Shown piece by piece: positions 25,630-35,233 of a DNA stretch of 64,000 bases. A program made the translations under genes and the position numbers. Origin of the DNA: Hyphomonas sp. (GTDB lineage: Bacteria > Pseudomonadota > Alphaproteobacteria > Caulobacterales > Hyphomonadaceae); the NCBI RefSeq assembly GCF_013823385.1, contig NZ_PNMA01000007.1, positions 1-64,000 on the forward strand. Direction: 5' to 3'. The notes beneath the pieces are model-generated. The model saw nothing but the letters and a program-made list of their open reading frames with translations. It made no database searches and was not told where the DNA came from. Positions within the stretch are counted from its first letter, which is position 1. Every line of letters begins with the position of its first letter.

Positions 25630-28600
25630 TCAGAATTCCTTCTGAACGCTCACATAGAGATATCTGGGGATCGGCGAATAGAGCGAGCCCATATATCCGT
25701 AGGTTTCATCCGCCAGCGGTGGATCGTTGTCGAACAGATTGCGGGCGCCGATCCGAAGGCGGGTATTGCTCAGCGGGCCTTCCCCTTCGAAGCTGTACTG
25801 GCCATAGAGGTTGACAACCGTGTGATCGTCGACCCGCATGAACTTGCCGTTGCCATCCCGGATGGAGGTGTCATCCACACCGCCGACATAGGTGGCGTTC
25901 ATGCCGACCCGGAACTGGTTGTAGGTCCAGGTCAGAGACGAGGACACACGCCATTTCGGGTTGCCATTCTGCTCGATCAGGCTGGCCGATTCCGGCAGTT
26001 CGGTTAGTTCGTTGATCAAGCCGGCTTCGCGCGCCTCGAACAGCGCGGCAATGCCCGGCGAAACGCCCCGCTCATAGGTAAGCAGGCGCGAAGCGTTCAG
26101 GCTGTAATCGAAATCCCCGATCCGTGTCCCCGACAGATTCCAGAGGAAGCTGAGATCGACCCCTTCCACAGTCTGCGGCTGCAGGTTCTGATAGATGTCG
26201 TCAACATACAGAACCTGACCAGCGGGAGCGAGCCCCGTACCCGCAAAGCGGGCAATATCGTCTGCCGTTGGATCAAGCCGGATTACGTTCGAGTTGGTGG
26301 TGCCCTGAACGCGGTCGAGATAGTCTACGATCAACGCATTCCCCTCGCCGAACACGCCGACGATCCCCGTCTGCTCAATCGACCAGTAGTCCGCCGTGAA
26401 AGTCATCCTTCCCAGGAAGTCCGGAAGGGACTGGGGCTGGATGACAAAGCCTGTCGTCCAGTTGGTCGACTCTTCAGGCTGAAGATCCGGGTTGCCGGCA
26501 CGGCGCGCCGTGGCAACCACGCTGGCATTGCAGTCGTTGAAGGACGCAATCCGGCCGGCCCGCAGATCAGCCTCACACCGCACATAGTCAACGCGGGTGT
26601 TGCCGCGCGTGACCAGGGTTGCATTGACCTGCTCAAGGTTCGGCGCGCGGAAGCCTTCCGAATAGGCGCCGCGGATACGGAACCCATCAATCACATCCCA
26701 GGCAACCGCCACCTTGGGTTTGGCCACGCTGCCGAAATCACTGTAATCTTCGTAGCGCCCGGCCAGCTGCAGCCGCAGCGACTGCATCAGCGGGATATTC
26801 ATTTCCGGCGAAACCAGCGGCACTGCAAATTCGACATAGGCAGACGCCACATTGCGCGATCCGCTATTGTCCGGCGTCGGACTTACGCCGAAAAGGTTGC
26901 TTTCCTGCGTCGTGCCCAGAACCGTGTCAAACCAGGTCACGGTGCCGTCAACGTTCTCGTCGCGGTCGTCGAGCTGGGTTTCACGGCGGTACTCTACACC
27001 CGCCGCCACACCGACATCGCCTGCCCAGAGGGAGAAGAGGTCAGACCGGGTGATATTGGCATCCCACTGGAAGAGGGTCGTCTTGTTGACGCGGTTTGCC
27101 TCGATCATGATGGCGTCAATCGCCACCTGGGAACTGAAGGTATTGTCCCGCCCCGGATTGAGGGGATCGCCGCCATTGAACGGATTGAAGGCGTCGGGCG
27201 TGGAGAGCGCAAGGTTGGCCTGCAGGGCAGTCGCACTCACGCCCTCCTGCCGGTCATCCACCTTTGCTTCGCTGTAGAGAAGGGCCGTCTCCCAGTCCCA
27301 TTGGCCAAAATCACCGCGCAGACCTGCCAGGGCGCGATACTGCTCCGCCTTCACCCGCACCGTCGTCGGCCCGAGATCGGAGAACCGCAGCCCGGTGAGG
27401 ACAATCGGGAGGCCTCCCGCAGGCGCATCAATCCCCGGAAGCCGGTTTGGGTTGACGCTGCCATCGGCAAAGGTCACCGGACCAAAGGGGTTCCAGTAGT
27501 TGGAAGCCGGGATCGTCATCCGGATGGAGCCGATCGTGAACACCGAATCCTGAACGCTTTCGGTCTCGGCCAGATAATATCCTGCCTCGCCAAAAAGCTC
27601 CATTCCGTTCTCGAGCTCATACTTGCCCATCGAGAACAGGTTGAGGCGCTGGAGCGACGGGTTGAGAGAGATGGGGAAGCTGTTCCGCCCGTCCCAGCGC
27701 AGATTGGCGTCCGCGCCAGTGGCCCCGGTGGCAGGTGCCGCGTCGTCAATACAGATGCCCCCCGGCAAGGCTGCAAGACAGCCGGCATTGGTAGAGGGTT
27801 GCACATGGAACGCGCCCGCCGCGCTGGTCAGCGAGGTGCCATTCTGGCGTACGCGGACGTTGCCAACCGTCTGGAACGATCCCCAGGGAATGGTCGTGCT
27901 GTCATTGAGAAGCGATGCGTTGCCTTCAAATGCAGTCCCGGCAAACAATGGCCGCAGATCGCCGGTGGCGCTGAACTCTTGGTCCGAAGCAAGCAGGGCC
28001 GTACGGTCGGTATAGTTGGCGAAGAGGGTGACGTTTCCGCGGCCTTCGGCAAAGTTCTTGCCGAACAGTCCGTTTACGCTCCACTCTTCAAGATTGGTGT
28101 CAGGCGCGCCGCCATACTGGGCATCAATCCGTGCACCATCATAATCATCCTGCAGCACCATGTTGACGACGCCTGCCACCGCATCGGAGCCGTAGATGGC
28201 GCCCGCGCCATCCCGGAGGACTTCGACGCGCCGGATGCCGTTCACCGGGACGGTGTTGGAGTTGAATGTCAGCACAGGCGCAAGCGTGCCGCTCGCCTGG
28301 CTGCTGGGATAGTTCACGCCGCGCCGGCCATTGATCAGCACCAGCGTGCTGCCCACGCCCAGGTTGCGCAGATCGACCGACCCGACATCGCCCCGCGCGA
28401 AGTTGCTGCTGACCTGACCGGAAGTCTGGTTGAAGCTCACATCGCCGAACTGCGGGATTGAACGGAAGAGATCTTCACCGGAAACGGCCGCAATCGCCTC
28501 AATTTCCTGCGTGCCAACCACAGTCACCGGAAGCGCGCCGCCGACATCAGCGCCGGCAATCCGGCTACCGACGACCACGATGACTTGCTCTCGTTTTGTC

Positions 28601-29040
28601 TCTTCAGCGGCATCAACCGCCTGCGCCTGAGCACCTGCGGCGCCGAACACAATGGCGGACACCGTCGCCATAAGGGTACGCTTAGAAATTGAATTGGTCA
28701 CATCGCTCTCCAGACCATATCGGTTTCGACCTACGGCCGGCGAGATCGTAATGATCCCGCTGTCCGTGAGACCGCCTGAGAGAGTCGTCCCCTCGAAAAG
28801 CCTATCCATGGCTTCCCGGAGGGTCATCTGCCCCTTGATCGCGTTGGTGGTAACCGTGCCAACATCTTCTGTCTGAAAGAGAACCGAATGCCCCGTCTGA
28901 AAGGAAAGAGAGCGGATCGCATCTGCAGCCGAAGCTGCCGGAATATTGATCTCGTACTTTTCCTGCGCAGCTGCTGTGCTAGCGGCCACGACCGCCAGCG
29001 TCGCGAGACCGAACGCCAAGCGAACAGCCTCATTGGGCAT
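25630..29040 (-). CDS. STN-domain TonB-dependent outer membrane receptor
   Basis: A 1136-residue receptor. A signal peptide (1-25) is followed by an STN signalling domain (about 28-103, ending DSGIITISP), a plug domain (about 155-290, with VVGSRIAG, LRNLGVGSTLVLINGRRG and LRDGAGAIYGSDAVAGVVN) and a 22-strand barrel ending in a C-terminal Phe (VSVQKEF). Energised by TonB, it imports a ligand and, through the STN domain, signals to FecR and the sigma factor behind it. Odd: residues 114-142 look like a second signal peptide with its own GTG start and GGAGAG site at 28701. The locus context points to a nitrogenous ligand, not clearly iron. Confidence 0.9.
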   Translation of the reverse strand: MPNEAVRLAFGLATLAVVAASTAAAQEKYEINIPAASAADAIRSLSFQTGHSVLFQTEDVGTVTTNAIKGQMTLREAMDRLFEGTTLSGGLTDSGIITISPAVGRNRYGLESDVTNSISKRTLMATVSAIVFGAAGAQAQAVDAAEETKREQVIVVVGSRIAGADVGGALPVTVVGTQEIEAIAAVSGEDLFRSIPQFGDVSFNQTSGQVSSNFARGDVGSVDLRNLGVGSTLVLINGRRGVNYPSSQASGTLAPVLTFNSNTVPVNGIRRVEVLRDGAGAIYGSDAVAGVVNMVLQDDYDGARIDAQYGGAPDTNLEEWSVNGLFGKNFAEGRGNVTLFANYTDRTALLASDQEFSATGDLRPLFAGTAFEGNASLLNDSTTIPWGSFQTVGNVRVRQNGTSLTSAAGAFHVQPSTNAGCLAALPGGICIDDAAPATGATGADANLRWDGRNSFPISLNPSLQRLNLFSMGKYELENGMELFGEAGYYLAETESVQDSVFTIGSIRMTIPASNYWNPFGPVTFADGSVNPNRLPGIDAPAGGLPIVLTGLRFSDLGPTTVRVKAEQYRALAGLRGDFGQWDWETALLYSEAKVDDRQEGVSATALQANLALSTPDAFNPFNGGDPLNPGRDNTFSSQVAIDAIMIEANRVNKTTLFQWDANITRSDLFSLWAGDVGVAAGVEYRRETQLDDRDENVDGTVTWFDTVLGTTQESNLFGVSPTPDNSGSRNVASAYVEFAVPLVSPEMNIPLMQSLRLQLAGRYEDYSDFGSVAKPKVAVAWDVIDGFRIRGAYSEGFRAPNLEQVNATLVTRGNTRVDYVRCEADLRAGRIASFNDCNASVVATARRAGNPDLQPEESTNWTTGFVIQPQSLPDFLGRMTFTADYWSIEQTGIVGVFGEGNALIVDYLDRVQGTTNSNVIRLDPTADDIARFAGTGLAPAGQVLYVDDIYQNLQPQTVEGVDLSFLWNLSGTRIGDFDYSLNASRLLTYERGVSPGIAALFEAREAGLINELTELPESASLIEQNGNPKWRVSSSLTWTYNQFRVGMNATYVGGVDDTSIRDGNGKFMRVDDHTVVNLYGQYSFEGEGPLSNTRLRIGARNLFDNDPPLADETYGYMGSLYSPIPRYLYVSVQKEF

Positions 29041-29246
29041 TGAATGGTTCCCTTTCCTCCTGATTACCCCAAACGTCGAACGCCCCTGCTGGCCGTCTCA
29101 AGGGTAAGACGGCGGAGCTTCGAAAAACCCCCATGAAGTTTTGTTCTTTTGTGATGTTTTTTGTCATGGCGTAACAGGATGTTGAATCTGAATCACCCTT
29201 TGCAAGTTTCCGATACCGCCAGCACTGCGCGAAGTTCCCCAACTTG

Positions 29247-30338
29247 TCAGTTTACGGACTTCAGGATCAGCTTGTTGTCCGCTGTCTGCTCGACATCCAC
29301 CCCGAAGGATAGCTCAAGCGCCTCGAAGAAGGCCTGTGTCTGCCCGATACGGAACACACCCCCGAAACGCAGATCGGCAAGCTCCTCGTCAAGGATCACG
29401 ATCTCCTGCGGCGTGTAGCGCTGCATCTCGCTCACCACCTCTCGCAGCGGCGCATCCTGAAAGTCGAGGAAGCCGGACCGCCAGGCGAGTTCACGCGACA
29501 GCACGTTTTCGGGAAGGCGCTCCACCAGTTCGGCACGGTTGAGCGGGGAAACTTCCAGCCGCTGCCCCGCGCCCAGCATCTTCCGGGCCGCCGGCTGGGA
29601 AGGGGCCGCCGCCGGCATGATCTCTGCACTCCCCGGCGCTGAGGACTTCGCCGTCCGTAGGGGGGCCTCGCCATAGGCGACCCTGCCTTCGGAGACGGTG
29701 ACGACAAGCTCCTCATCCGTCCAGCGGACGGAAAATGCGGTCCCGACAGCGGTGACAGAGCGGTCGCCAGCATACACCGTAAAGGGCCGGGCAGTGTCAT
29801 GGGCAACCTCGAAGAACGCCTCCCCCTTTTCCAGATAGACATTGCGGCGCCCCTTTGCGAACGCCACTTCAACCCGGCTGTCTGTATTGAGCTTGACCTT
29901 CGAGCCGTCTTCCAGTGCGACCTCGCGGGTTTCTCCTACGGGCGTTACCAGATAAATCGGCTCAGGCGCCTGAGGCGCGATGCCCGGCGGGCCGGCAAAC
30001 AGGGCGAAAGCGAGGGCGCAGGTCGCGGCCAGCCCCAGCGCGCCCCAGCCGAGCACAGGCGCGGCGCGGCGCGGAGACGTCGCGCCCCGGCGCACAATCC
30101 GTTGGCGCTTGGCTGCTTCCCTCAAGGGGTCTGCCATCCCGGCCAGAACGTTCACCTCGCGGGAGAGTTCGGCGAGCCGGCGGATTTCCGCATAATGGCG
30201 CGGGCTGCGCTGGACCCATTCCCGGAAGGCGGCGAGATCTTCCCTGGAGAGTTTGCCGGTCTCAAGCTGCGCCAGCCAGGCCGTCGCTTCCGACACCAGG
30301 TCCGGCGCATCGGGCGAGAGCGCATCTTTTCTTGTCAT
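29247..30338 (-). CDS. FecR-type anti-sigma regulator
   Basis: A 363-residue inner membrane protein. The cytoplasmic N-terminus (about 1-75, with DUF4880 pattern and AFREWVQRSPRHYAEI) binds the sigma factor; a span at about 96-117 follows, then the FecR periplasmic domain (YLVTPVGETREVALEDGSKVKLNTDSRVEV) and a C-terminal STN-like DUF4974 segment (FLDFQDAPLREVVSEMQRY). It relays the receptor's loaded state to the ECF sigma factor. The order sigma, FecR, receptor on one strand (gaps of 37 and 206 bases) is the classic arrangement. Confidence 0.92.
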   Translation of the reverse strand: MTRKDALSPDAPDLVSEATAWLAQLETGKLSREDLAAFREWVQRSPRHYAEIRRLAELSREVNVLAGMADPLREAAKRQRIVRRGATSPRRAAPVLGWGALGLAATCALAFALFAGPPGIAPQAPEPIYLVTPVGETREVALEDGSKVKLNTDSRVEVAFAKGRRNVYLEKGEAFFEVAHDTARPFTVYAGDRSVTAVGTAFSVRWTDEELVVTVSEGRVAYGEAPLRTAKSSAPGSAEIMPAAAPSQPAARKMLGAGQRLEVSPLNRAELVERLPENVLSRELAWRSGFLDFQDAPLREVVSEMQRYTPQEIVILDEELADLRFGGVFRIGQTQAFFEALELSFGVDVEQTADNKLILKSVN

Positions 30339-30375
30339 CTCACACCGCTTCTATCGCTGCCATTTTCAGGCCAGC

Positions 30376-30960
30376 TTATTCTCCCGTACCGGCCCACCAG
30401 CGGCGTGCTTCACCCGAACCGCTTTCTGCAAGCCGGCGGTCCAGGAAATCGCAGCAACGCCTCAGGCCCGCCGCCACATGCTTCTCGGTGGTGCTGACCG
30501 AGATTCCCAGCTTCCTGGAAATTTCCGCGTGAGAATAGCCGTAGACCTTCTTTAACACAAACACCTGCTGGCATTGTTCCGGCAACGTCGCCACTGCCTC
30601 CCAGAACAACAGCATGCGTTGGCGTCCCTCAACCTGATCCTCAATCAGAGGCTCATGGGATGAGACGGACTCCGGGGCAAAATCCTCAATGAAATCGATC
30701 ACAGAACGTGATTTTTTATCGAGGGCATCGCGCACGACATTGCGGGCGATGGTGTAGAGATAGGCTTTGGGCTGCTGGATATCACGCTCCCGCTCGGCCT
30801 GGAGCGCCCGCAGGATGGTCTCCTGGGCAATATCATCGATGTCTGAGCTGGAAGGAGAGATACGGCGCACGAAGCGGCGGAGGGCCGCTTCCTGTTCGCG
30901 AAATACCGAAAAAATGCCGCCCTGGGCATCCCTTCTCGGGTGGGTCGCATCAGACGCCAT
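30376..30960 (-). CDS. FecI-type ECF sigma factor
   Basis: A 194-residue ECF sigma factor. Region 2 (FREQEAALRRFVRRISPSSSDIDDIAQETILRAL) contacts the -10 element, and region 4 (LPEQCQQVFVLKKVYGYSHAEISRKLGISVSTTEKHVAAG) carries the helix-turn-helix for the -35 element. It is likely held and activated by the FecR protein encoded next and drives the receptor gene. No extracytoplasmic or extra domain is seen. The start at 30960 is followed by a Pro/Arg-containing leader; a start a few codons later cannot be excluded. Confidence 0.9.
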   Translation of the reverse strand: MASDATHPRRDAQGGIFSVFREQEAALRRFVRRISPSSSDIDDIAQETILRALQAERERDIQQPKAYLYTIARNVVRDALDKKSRSVIDFIEDFAPESVSSHEPLIEDQVEGRQRMLLFWEAVATLPEQCQQVFVLKKVYGYSHAEISRKLGISVSTTEKHVAAGLRRCCDFLDRRLAESGSGEARRWWAGTGE

Positions 30961-31166
30961 TCAAACCATTCCAATCCTCTTATCTGACCGCCGCAATCCT
31001 CCGGGGATTACCCCATTGCGGCCGCCAGATTCCTCACTCCCTGCCCCGCCACCTGCCAGCGGCGCGCCCCTTACGGTCTGAACCAGTCGGCTTTGTGCGG
31101 GGTCTGCGCGTTTCTTGAGCAGTTCCCGCACCTAACGCCCAGCGCCGCAGCTAACAATCAGCCCTG

Positions 31167-31898
31167 CTAAACCCTTTCTGCAGCCGCCCGGCAGGCCTCA
31201 TCCTTTCCGCCGGAAAGCGCAAAGCGCACAGCCGCGGCGGCATGAATCGCCGTCGAATCGTAGCCCGGCAGCGCCAGCTCTCCGGCGTCAATCAGGAGCT
31301 GAATCTCGGTACACCCGAGAATGACCGAATCTGCGCCCCGCTCGGCCGAGGCCGCGATGATCTCATGCAGCAGGCTGCGGGACTGGTCCTGGATGATGCC
31401 CTGACACAGCTCGTTGAAGATGATCCCGTGAACCCTGGCCCGGTCGTCTGCCTCAGGGATGAGGACGTCGATGCCATGGGCCGCCATGCGCCGGGTGTAG
31501 AAGCCCTGCTCCATCGTGTAGCGTGTCGCCAGCAGCAGCGGCCGGCTCCGGCCGTCAGCCTTCAGGGCGGCGGCTGTTTCATCAATGATATCAATAAGAG
31601 GCACCCCGGACATGCGCGCCACCTTATCGGCGACAAGATGCATCGTGTTGGTGCAGATCAGGACGCAATCGGCCCCCGCCCGCGCCAGCCCGGCGCCGGC
31701 CGTGCCAAGCAGAACGCCGGCTTCATCCCAGCGGTCCGCAGTCTGAAGGGCCACCACATTGGAAAAGTCGAGCGAGTTGAGGATCACATCCGCAGAGGCC
31801 AGCCCGCCCAGATGGTCCCGCACCGCTTCATTGATGTAGCGATAGTAAGTCGCTGTGGACTCCCAGCTCATGCCGCCAATCAGTCCGATGGTTTTCAT
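31167..31898 (-). CDS. Aspartate/glutamate racemase family protein
   Basis: A 243-residue cytoplasmic PLP-independent racemase. Both catalytic cysteines of the two-base mechanism are present, in LICTNTMH and ILGCTEIQLL, and the start IGLIGGMSWESTATYYR is typical of the aspartate racemase (YgeA-like) branch. It probably interconverts an acidic or related L- and D-amino acid. GGAGCAGG lies before the ATG at 31898. An Lrp-type regulator is divergently encoded 169 bases away and is a good candidate for control. Confidence 0.88.
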   Translation of the reverse strand: MKTIGLIGGMSWESTATYYRYINEAVRDHLGGLASADVILNSLDFSNVVALQTADRWDEAGVLLGTAGAGLARAGADCVLICTNTMHLVADKVARMSGVPLIDIIDETAAALKADGRSRPLLLATRYTMEQGFYTRRMAAHGIDVLIPEADDRARVHGIIFNELCQGIIQDQSRSLLHEIIAASAERGADSVILGCTEIQLLIDAGELALPGYDSTAIHAAAAVRFALSGGKDEACRAAAERV

Positions 31899-32067
31899 CC
31901 TGCCTGCTCCGGTTATGCGAACGCTCCCCTATGCATACCCCACCCTGCCGAGATCCGGCGCGCGATCCTGGAGGAATTTTGATATATTTGCGCAAGTGTG
32001 ACGCGCTTTGTCAAACTAACACGCATCTGGATTGCGCCTGGTATGCATATGGCGCTATACATTCCTC

Positions 32068-32529
32068 ATGCTGGATGACCGCGACCGCAAGCTTCTCGCC
32101 CTGCTTCAGGAAAATGCCGAGACCCATGTGGCTGACATGGCCGAGGCCCTGTCGCTTTCCCCTTCGGCCTGTTCGCGAAGGATCGCCCGGCTGCGGGCCG
32201 AGGGTTACATCACCGGCGCGATGGCCATGCTCGACCGGAAGAAGATCAACCTGCCGACGACGATCTTTCTGCTGGTGCGCACCGGCCGGCACTCCAAGGA
32301 CTGGCTCGACCAGTTCCACAATGCCGTGAATGCGATTCCGGAAATCGTCGAGGTCCATCGCCTGACCGGGAATTTCGACTACATCCTGAAGCTGGTGCTG
32401 CCCAATGTCGAATATTACGACACGGTCTACAAACAGCTCCTGAAGCGGATGGAGATGTACGACATGTCCGCCTACATCTCGATGGAGACAGTAAAACTCT
32501 CCCCCGGCCTGCCCACCCGGCATATCTGA
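32068..32529 (+). CDS. Lrp/AsnC-family transcriptional regulator
   Basis: A 153-residue regulator with N-terminal helix-turn-helix ([38 protein letters not shown], about 8-46) and a C-terminal RAM ligand-binding domain ([20 protein letters not shown] onward, with the GNFDYILKL segment). Such proteins sense amino acids as dimers and octamers. The ATG at 32068 is chosen as it places the helix-turn-helix correctly. It is divergent from the racemase gene, so the 31899-32067 interval probably holds both promoters and its binding sites. Confidence 0.9.
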   Translation: MLDDRDRKLLALLQENAETHVADMAEALSLSPSACSRRIARLRAEGYITGAMAMLDRKKINLPTTIFLLVRTGRHSKDWLDQFHNAVNAIPEIVEVHRLTGNFDYILKLVLPNVEYYDTVYKQLLKRMEMYDMSAYISMETVKLSPGLPTRHI

Positions 32530-32679
32530 ACCGGCCCCCAGGCCAGCGCCTCTTCCGTACCCGTATGGTCAAGCCGCCGCGCCGGGAGACGGCAACAAGC
32601 CCCGCCCATTCCCCCCGCGTCACCCCTCGCCGCGGCGCCGCTGCCTGCTACACTTCTCCTTAAACGGAGGAGACACCCC

Positions 32680-33525
32680 ATGCTCAAAGACAAGTACGAA
32701 GCCTTCAAGGTCACCATCGAGGACAAGGTCGCCCATATCCAGATGTCGCGCCCCGAGGCGATGAACACGATGAACAAGGCGTTCTGGAATGAACTGCCCG
32801 AGATCGTCCGCACCATCGACAACAATGCCCTCGCCCGCGTCATCGTCATTTCCTCCACCGGCAAGCACTTCTCCGCCGGCATGGACACGTCCGTCTTCAC
32901 CAGCCCCCGCCCCGCCGCCGAGCATGACCGCTACGTCTCCGCCGAGGCATTCCGCAGCAATGTCAAAGCCATCCAGCAATCCTTCAACTGCATGGAAGAA
33001 GCCCGCATCCCGGTCCTCTTCGCCTGCCATGGCGCGGTCATTGGCGGGGCCATCGACATGATCACTGCCGGCGACATCCGCTGGTGCACGAAAGATGCTT
33101 ATTTCTGCATCATGGAAATCAACATCGCGATGACTGCGGACGTTGGCACCTTCCCGCGCCTCCAGCGCTACATCCCCGAAGGCTGGGTCAAGGAACTCGC
33201 CTACACAGGCCGCCGCATCGACGCCGCCAAGGCCAAGGAAATCGGCCTGGTGAACGACATCTACGACACCCATCAAGAGCTCGTCGCCGGCGTCCTCGCC
33301 ACGGCCCGCGAAATTGCCTCGAAAAACCCCCTCGCCGTCACCGGCTCCAAGGTCCTCATCAATTACGGGCGCGACCACACCACCGCCGATACGCTGGACT
33401 ATATCGGCGTCTGGAACGCGGCGATGTTCCCCCCGCCCCACATGGCCGAAGCCTTCGCCGCCCGCGCCGAAAAACGCGAGCCGGTTTATCCAGACCTCGC
33501 GCCTGTCCGTACAGAGCCGATGTAA
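32680..33525 (+). CDS. Delta(3,5)-delta(2,4)-dienoyl-CoA isomerase-type crotonase
   Basis: A 281-residue crotonase-fold enzyme. The oxyanion segments GKHFSAGMD and HGAVIGGAIDM are present, and the segment FCIMEINIAMTADVGT carries the Glu and Asp arrangement of ECH1-type dienoyl-CoA isomerases, which shift double bonds during breakdown of unsaturated fatty acids with odd-numbered double bonds. GGAGGAG lies before the ATG. It may equally be annotated as an enoyl-CoA hydratase; the acidic residues favour isomerase. It is followed by a palindromic repeat and the convergent monooxygenase gene. Confidence 0.85.
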   Translation: MLKDKYEAFKVTIEDKVAHIQMSRPEAMNTMNKAFWNELPEIVRTIDNNALARVIVISSTGKHFSAGMDTSVFTSPRPAAEHDRYVSAEAFRSNVKAIQQSFNCMEEARIPVLFACHGAVIGGAIDMITAGDIRWCTKDAYFCIMEINIAMTADVGTFPRLQRYIPEGWVKELAYTGRRIDAAKAKEIGLVNDIYDTHQELVAGVLATAREIASKNPLAVTGSKVLINYGRDHTTADTLDYIGVWNAAMFPPPHMAEAFAARAEKREPVYPDLAPVRTEPM

Positions 33526-33530
33526 CCGGA

Positions 33531-33652
33531 AGACCCTCACCTCCCATTGCTACGCAATGGGCCCCTCCTCTCCCACTTCGCGGGAGAGGGGTTGGGACTT
33601 CGCCGAAAGCGCAGCGCCAAACGGCCACGGAGCGCGTGGGAGGTGAGGGTCT
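33531..33652. repeat. Intergenic palindromic repeat element
   Basis: The ends AGACCCTCACCTCCCA (33531-33546) and TGGGAGGTGAGGGTCT (33637-33652) are perfect 16-base inverted copies. Inside are two further hairpins, CCCATTGC/GCAATGGG (33543-33561) and a second with CCTCTCCC/GGGAGAGG arms. The right end overlaps the stop codon of the convergent monooxygenase gene. It resembles small, MITE-like dispersed repeats of alphaproteobacteria and probably folds as RNA to terminate both flanking genes. Confidence 0.75.
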
Positions 33653-35132
33653 ACCCCTTCACCACCTCGAAATCCGTCCAGTCCGGAATGCGCGTTTCCT
33701 TCTTGTAGTCGGTGGTCTTGCCATACCAGTTATTGGTCACCTTACCGGCTTCGTTCTTATACCAGCTGTGGCAGTCAGACGCCCAGACCGTCTTGGCAAT
33801 CTCGCTCTGTACACGCACATTATACGCCGTCATCGCAGATGGCGTCACGTCAATCGCCGCCACGCCCTTCTCGGCAATCTTGTCGATGCACTGGATCATG
33901 TAGTGGATCTGGTGCTCCACCATCAGGATGATGGAGTTATGCCCGAGATTGGTGTTGGGCCCGTACAGCATGAAGAAGTTCGGGAAGCCGGAAACCGCCA
34001 GCCCCTTGAAGGCTTCGGCGCCATCCTTCCAGGCCTGGTTGAGGCTGAGGCCATTCCGGCCGTAAACTTCCATCGGCGTCAGGAACTCGGTCGACTGGAA
34101 CCCCGTCGCCCAGATGATCACGTCACACTTGTATTCCTGACCATCCTCGCCGATCACGCCGTCCGGCGTCACCGCCTTGAAGCCCTGGCGCAGCACCTCG
34201 ACATTCGGCTGGCAGAGCGCAGGGTAATAATCATCCGAGATCAGAATACGCTTGCACCCCGGCTCGAAGTCGGGCCTCAGCTTCTCGCGCAGAACCGGGT
34301 CTTTCACCTGGTCCTCAAGATGCTTCTCGCACATCTTCTTCATCGATTTGGAAAGCCCCATGGGCGACTTCTGCAGGAAGGCGCCAAAGCCGAAATCGGC
34401 AAAGGCCCGGATGCGCCAGCGATACCAGTTGATCCGCCAGTCCGCGCCCGCAAAATACTTCTTCGCCTTGGCGTCATAAGCCCGCTGCCCACGCGGACGG
34501 CACCAGGCCGGCGAGCGCTGGAAGCTCAGCATCTTGCCGACGACCTTCTGGATCTCCGGCACAAACTGCACCGCGCTCGGACCATTTCCGATCACCGCTA
34601 CAGTCTTGCCTTTCAAATCCACCGAATGGTCCCAGCGCGCCGAATGGAACGCGGCGCCCTTGAATGTGTCGAGGCCGGGGAAATTGGGCGTATACGGAAT
34701 ATTCAGCTGGCCAAGCCCGGAAATCAGGACATCGGCGGTATAGGCCTTCCCTGCCCGGTCAGTGATCGTCCAGGTACTGGAAGCGTCGTTCCAACGGCAG
34801 CTGGTAATCTCGGTATTGAAATGGCAATGCCGGCGCACATCATACTTGTCGGCAAAGTCCTCGAAATATTTGAGGATCTGCGGCTGGAGGGACCATTTAT
34901 AGTCCCAGTCCGGGTTCAGCTCGAAGGAATAGGAATAGAGGTGGCTCGGCACATCGCAGCCGCAGCCCGGATAGGTGTTGTCCCGCCAGGTGCCGCCTAC
35001 CCCGCCAGATTTCTCAAAGATGTCGATGACCGAATAGCCCGCTTCCTTGAGCTTGGCGGCCGCGCCCAGCCCGCTCATGCCCGCGCCGAGAATGGCGATC
35101 CGAGTCGTACTCTTGCTGACGGTTGTGTCCAT
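33651..35132 (-). CDS. Flavin-containing (Baeyer-Villiger-type) monooxygenase
   Basis: A 493-residue class B flavoprotein monooxygenase, cytoplasmic. FAD-binding GxGxxG (ILGAGMSGLG) is near the start, the fingerprint FKGAAFHSARWDHS fits the Baeyer-Villiger FxGxxxHxxxW pattern, the NADPH-binding VIGNGPSAVQ follows, and WATGFQSTEF is the late ATG motif. It inserts oxygen into ketones or hydroxylates soft nucleophiles with NADPH; the substrate is unknown. The start at 35132 is preferred for its distance from a GGGAGG and because the fold begins there; the frame is open to 35237. Confidence 0.9.
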   Translation of the reverse strand: MDTTVSKSTTRIAILGAGMSGLGAAAKLKEAGYSVIDIFEKSGGVGGTWRDNTYPGCGCDVPSHLYSYSFELNPDWDYKWSLQPQILKYFEDFADKYDVRRHCHFNTEITSCRWNDASSTWTITDRAGKAYTADVLISGLGQLNIPYTPNFPGLDTFKGAAFHSARWDHSVDLKGKTVAVIGNGPSAVQFVPEIQKVVGKMLSFQRSPAWCRPRGQRAYDAKAKKYFAGADWRINWYRWRIRAFADFGFGAFLQKSPMGLSKSMKKMCEKHLEDQVKDPVLREKLRPDFEPGCKRILISDDYYPALCQPNVEVLRQGFKAVTPDGVIGEDGQEYKCDVIIWATGFQSTEFLTPMEVYGRNGLSLNQAWKDGAEAFKGLAVSGFPNFFMLYGPNTNLGHNSIILMVEHQIHYMIQCIDKIAEKGVAAIDVTPSAMTAYNVRVQSEIAKTVWASDCHSWYKNEAGKVTNNWYGKTTDYKKETRIPDWTDFEVVKG

Positions 35133-35233
35133 CGCCTGCAAATCCTCCCATTGGCGGCGTGCTTTCACGCCATCTTGCGGCAAAGATTGCTGAGCGCTGA
35201 CAAGCGCGTCAACCGGTGCCCGCGGGTCAGCCG

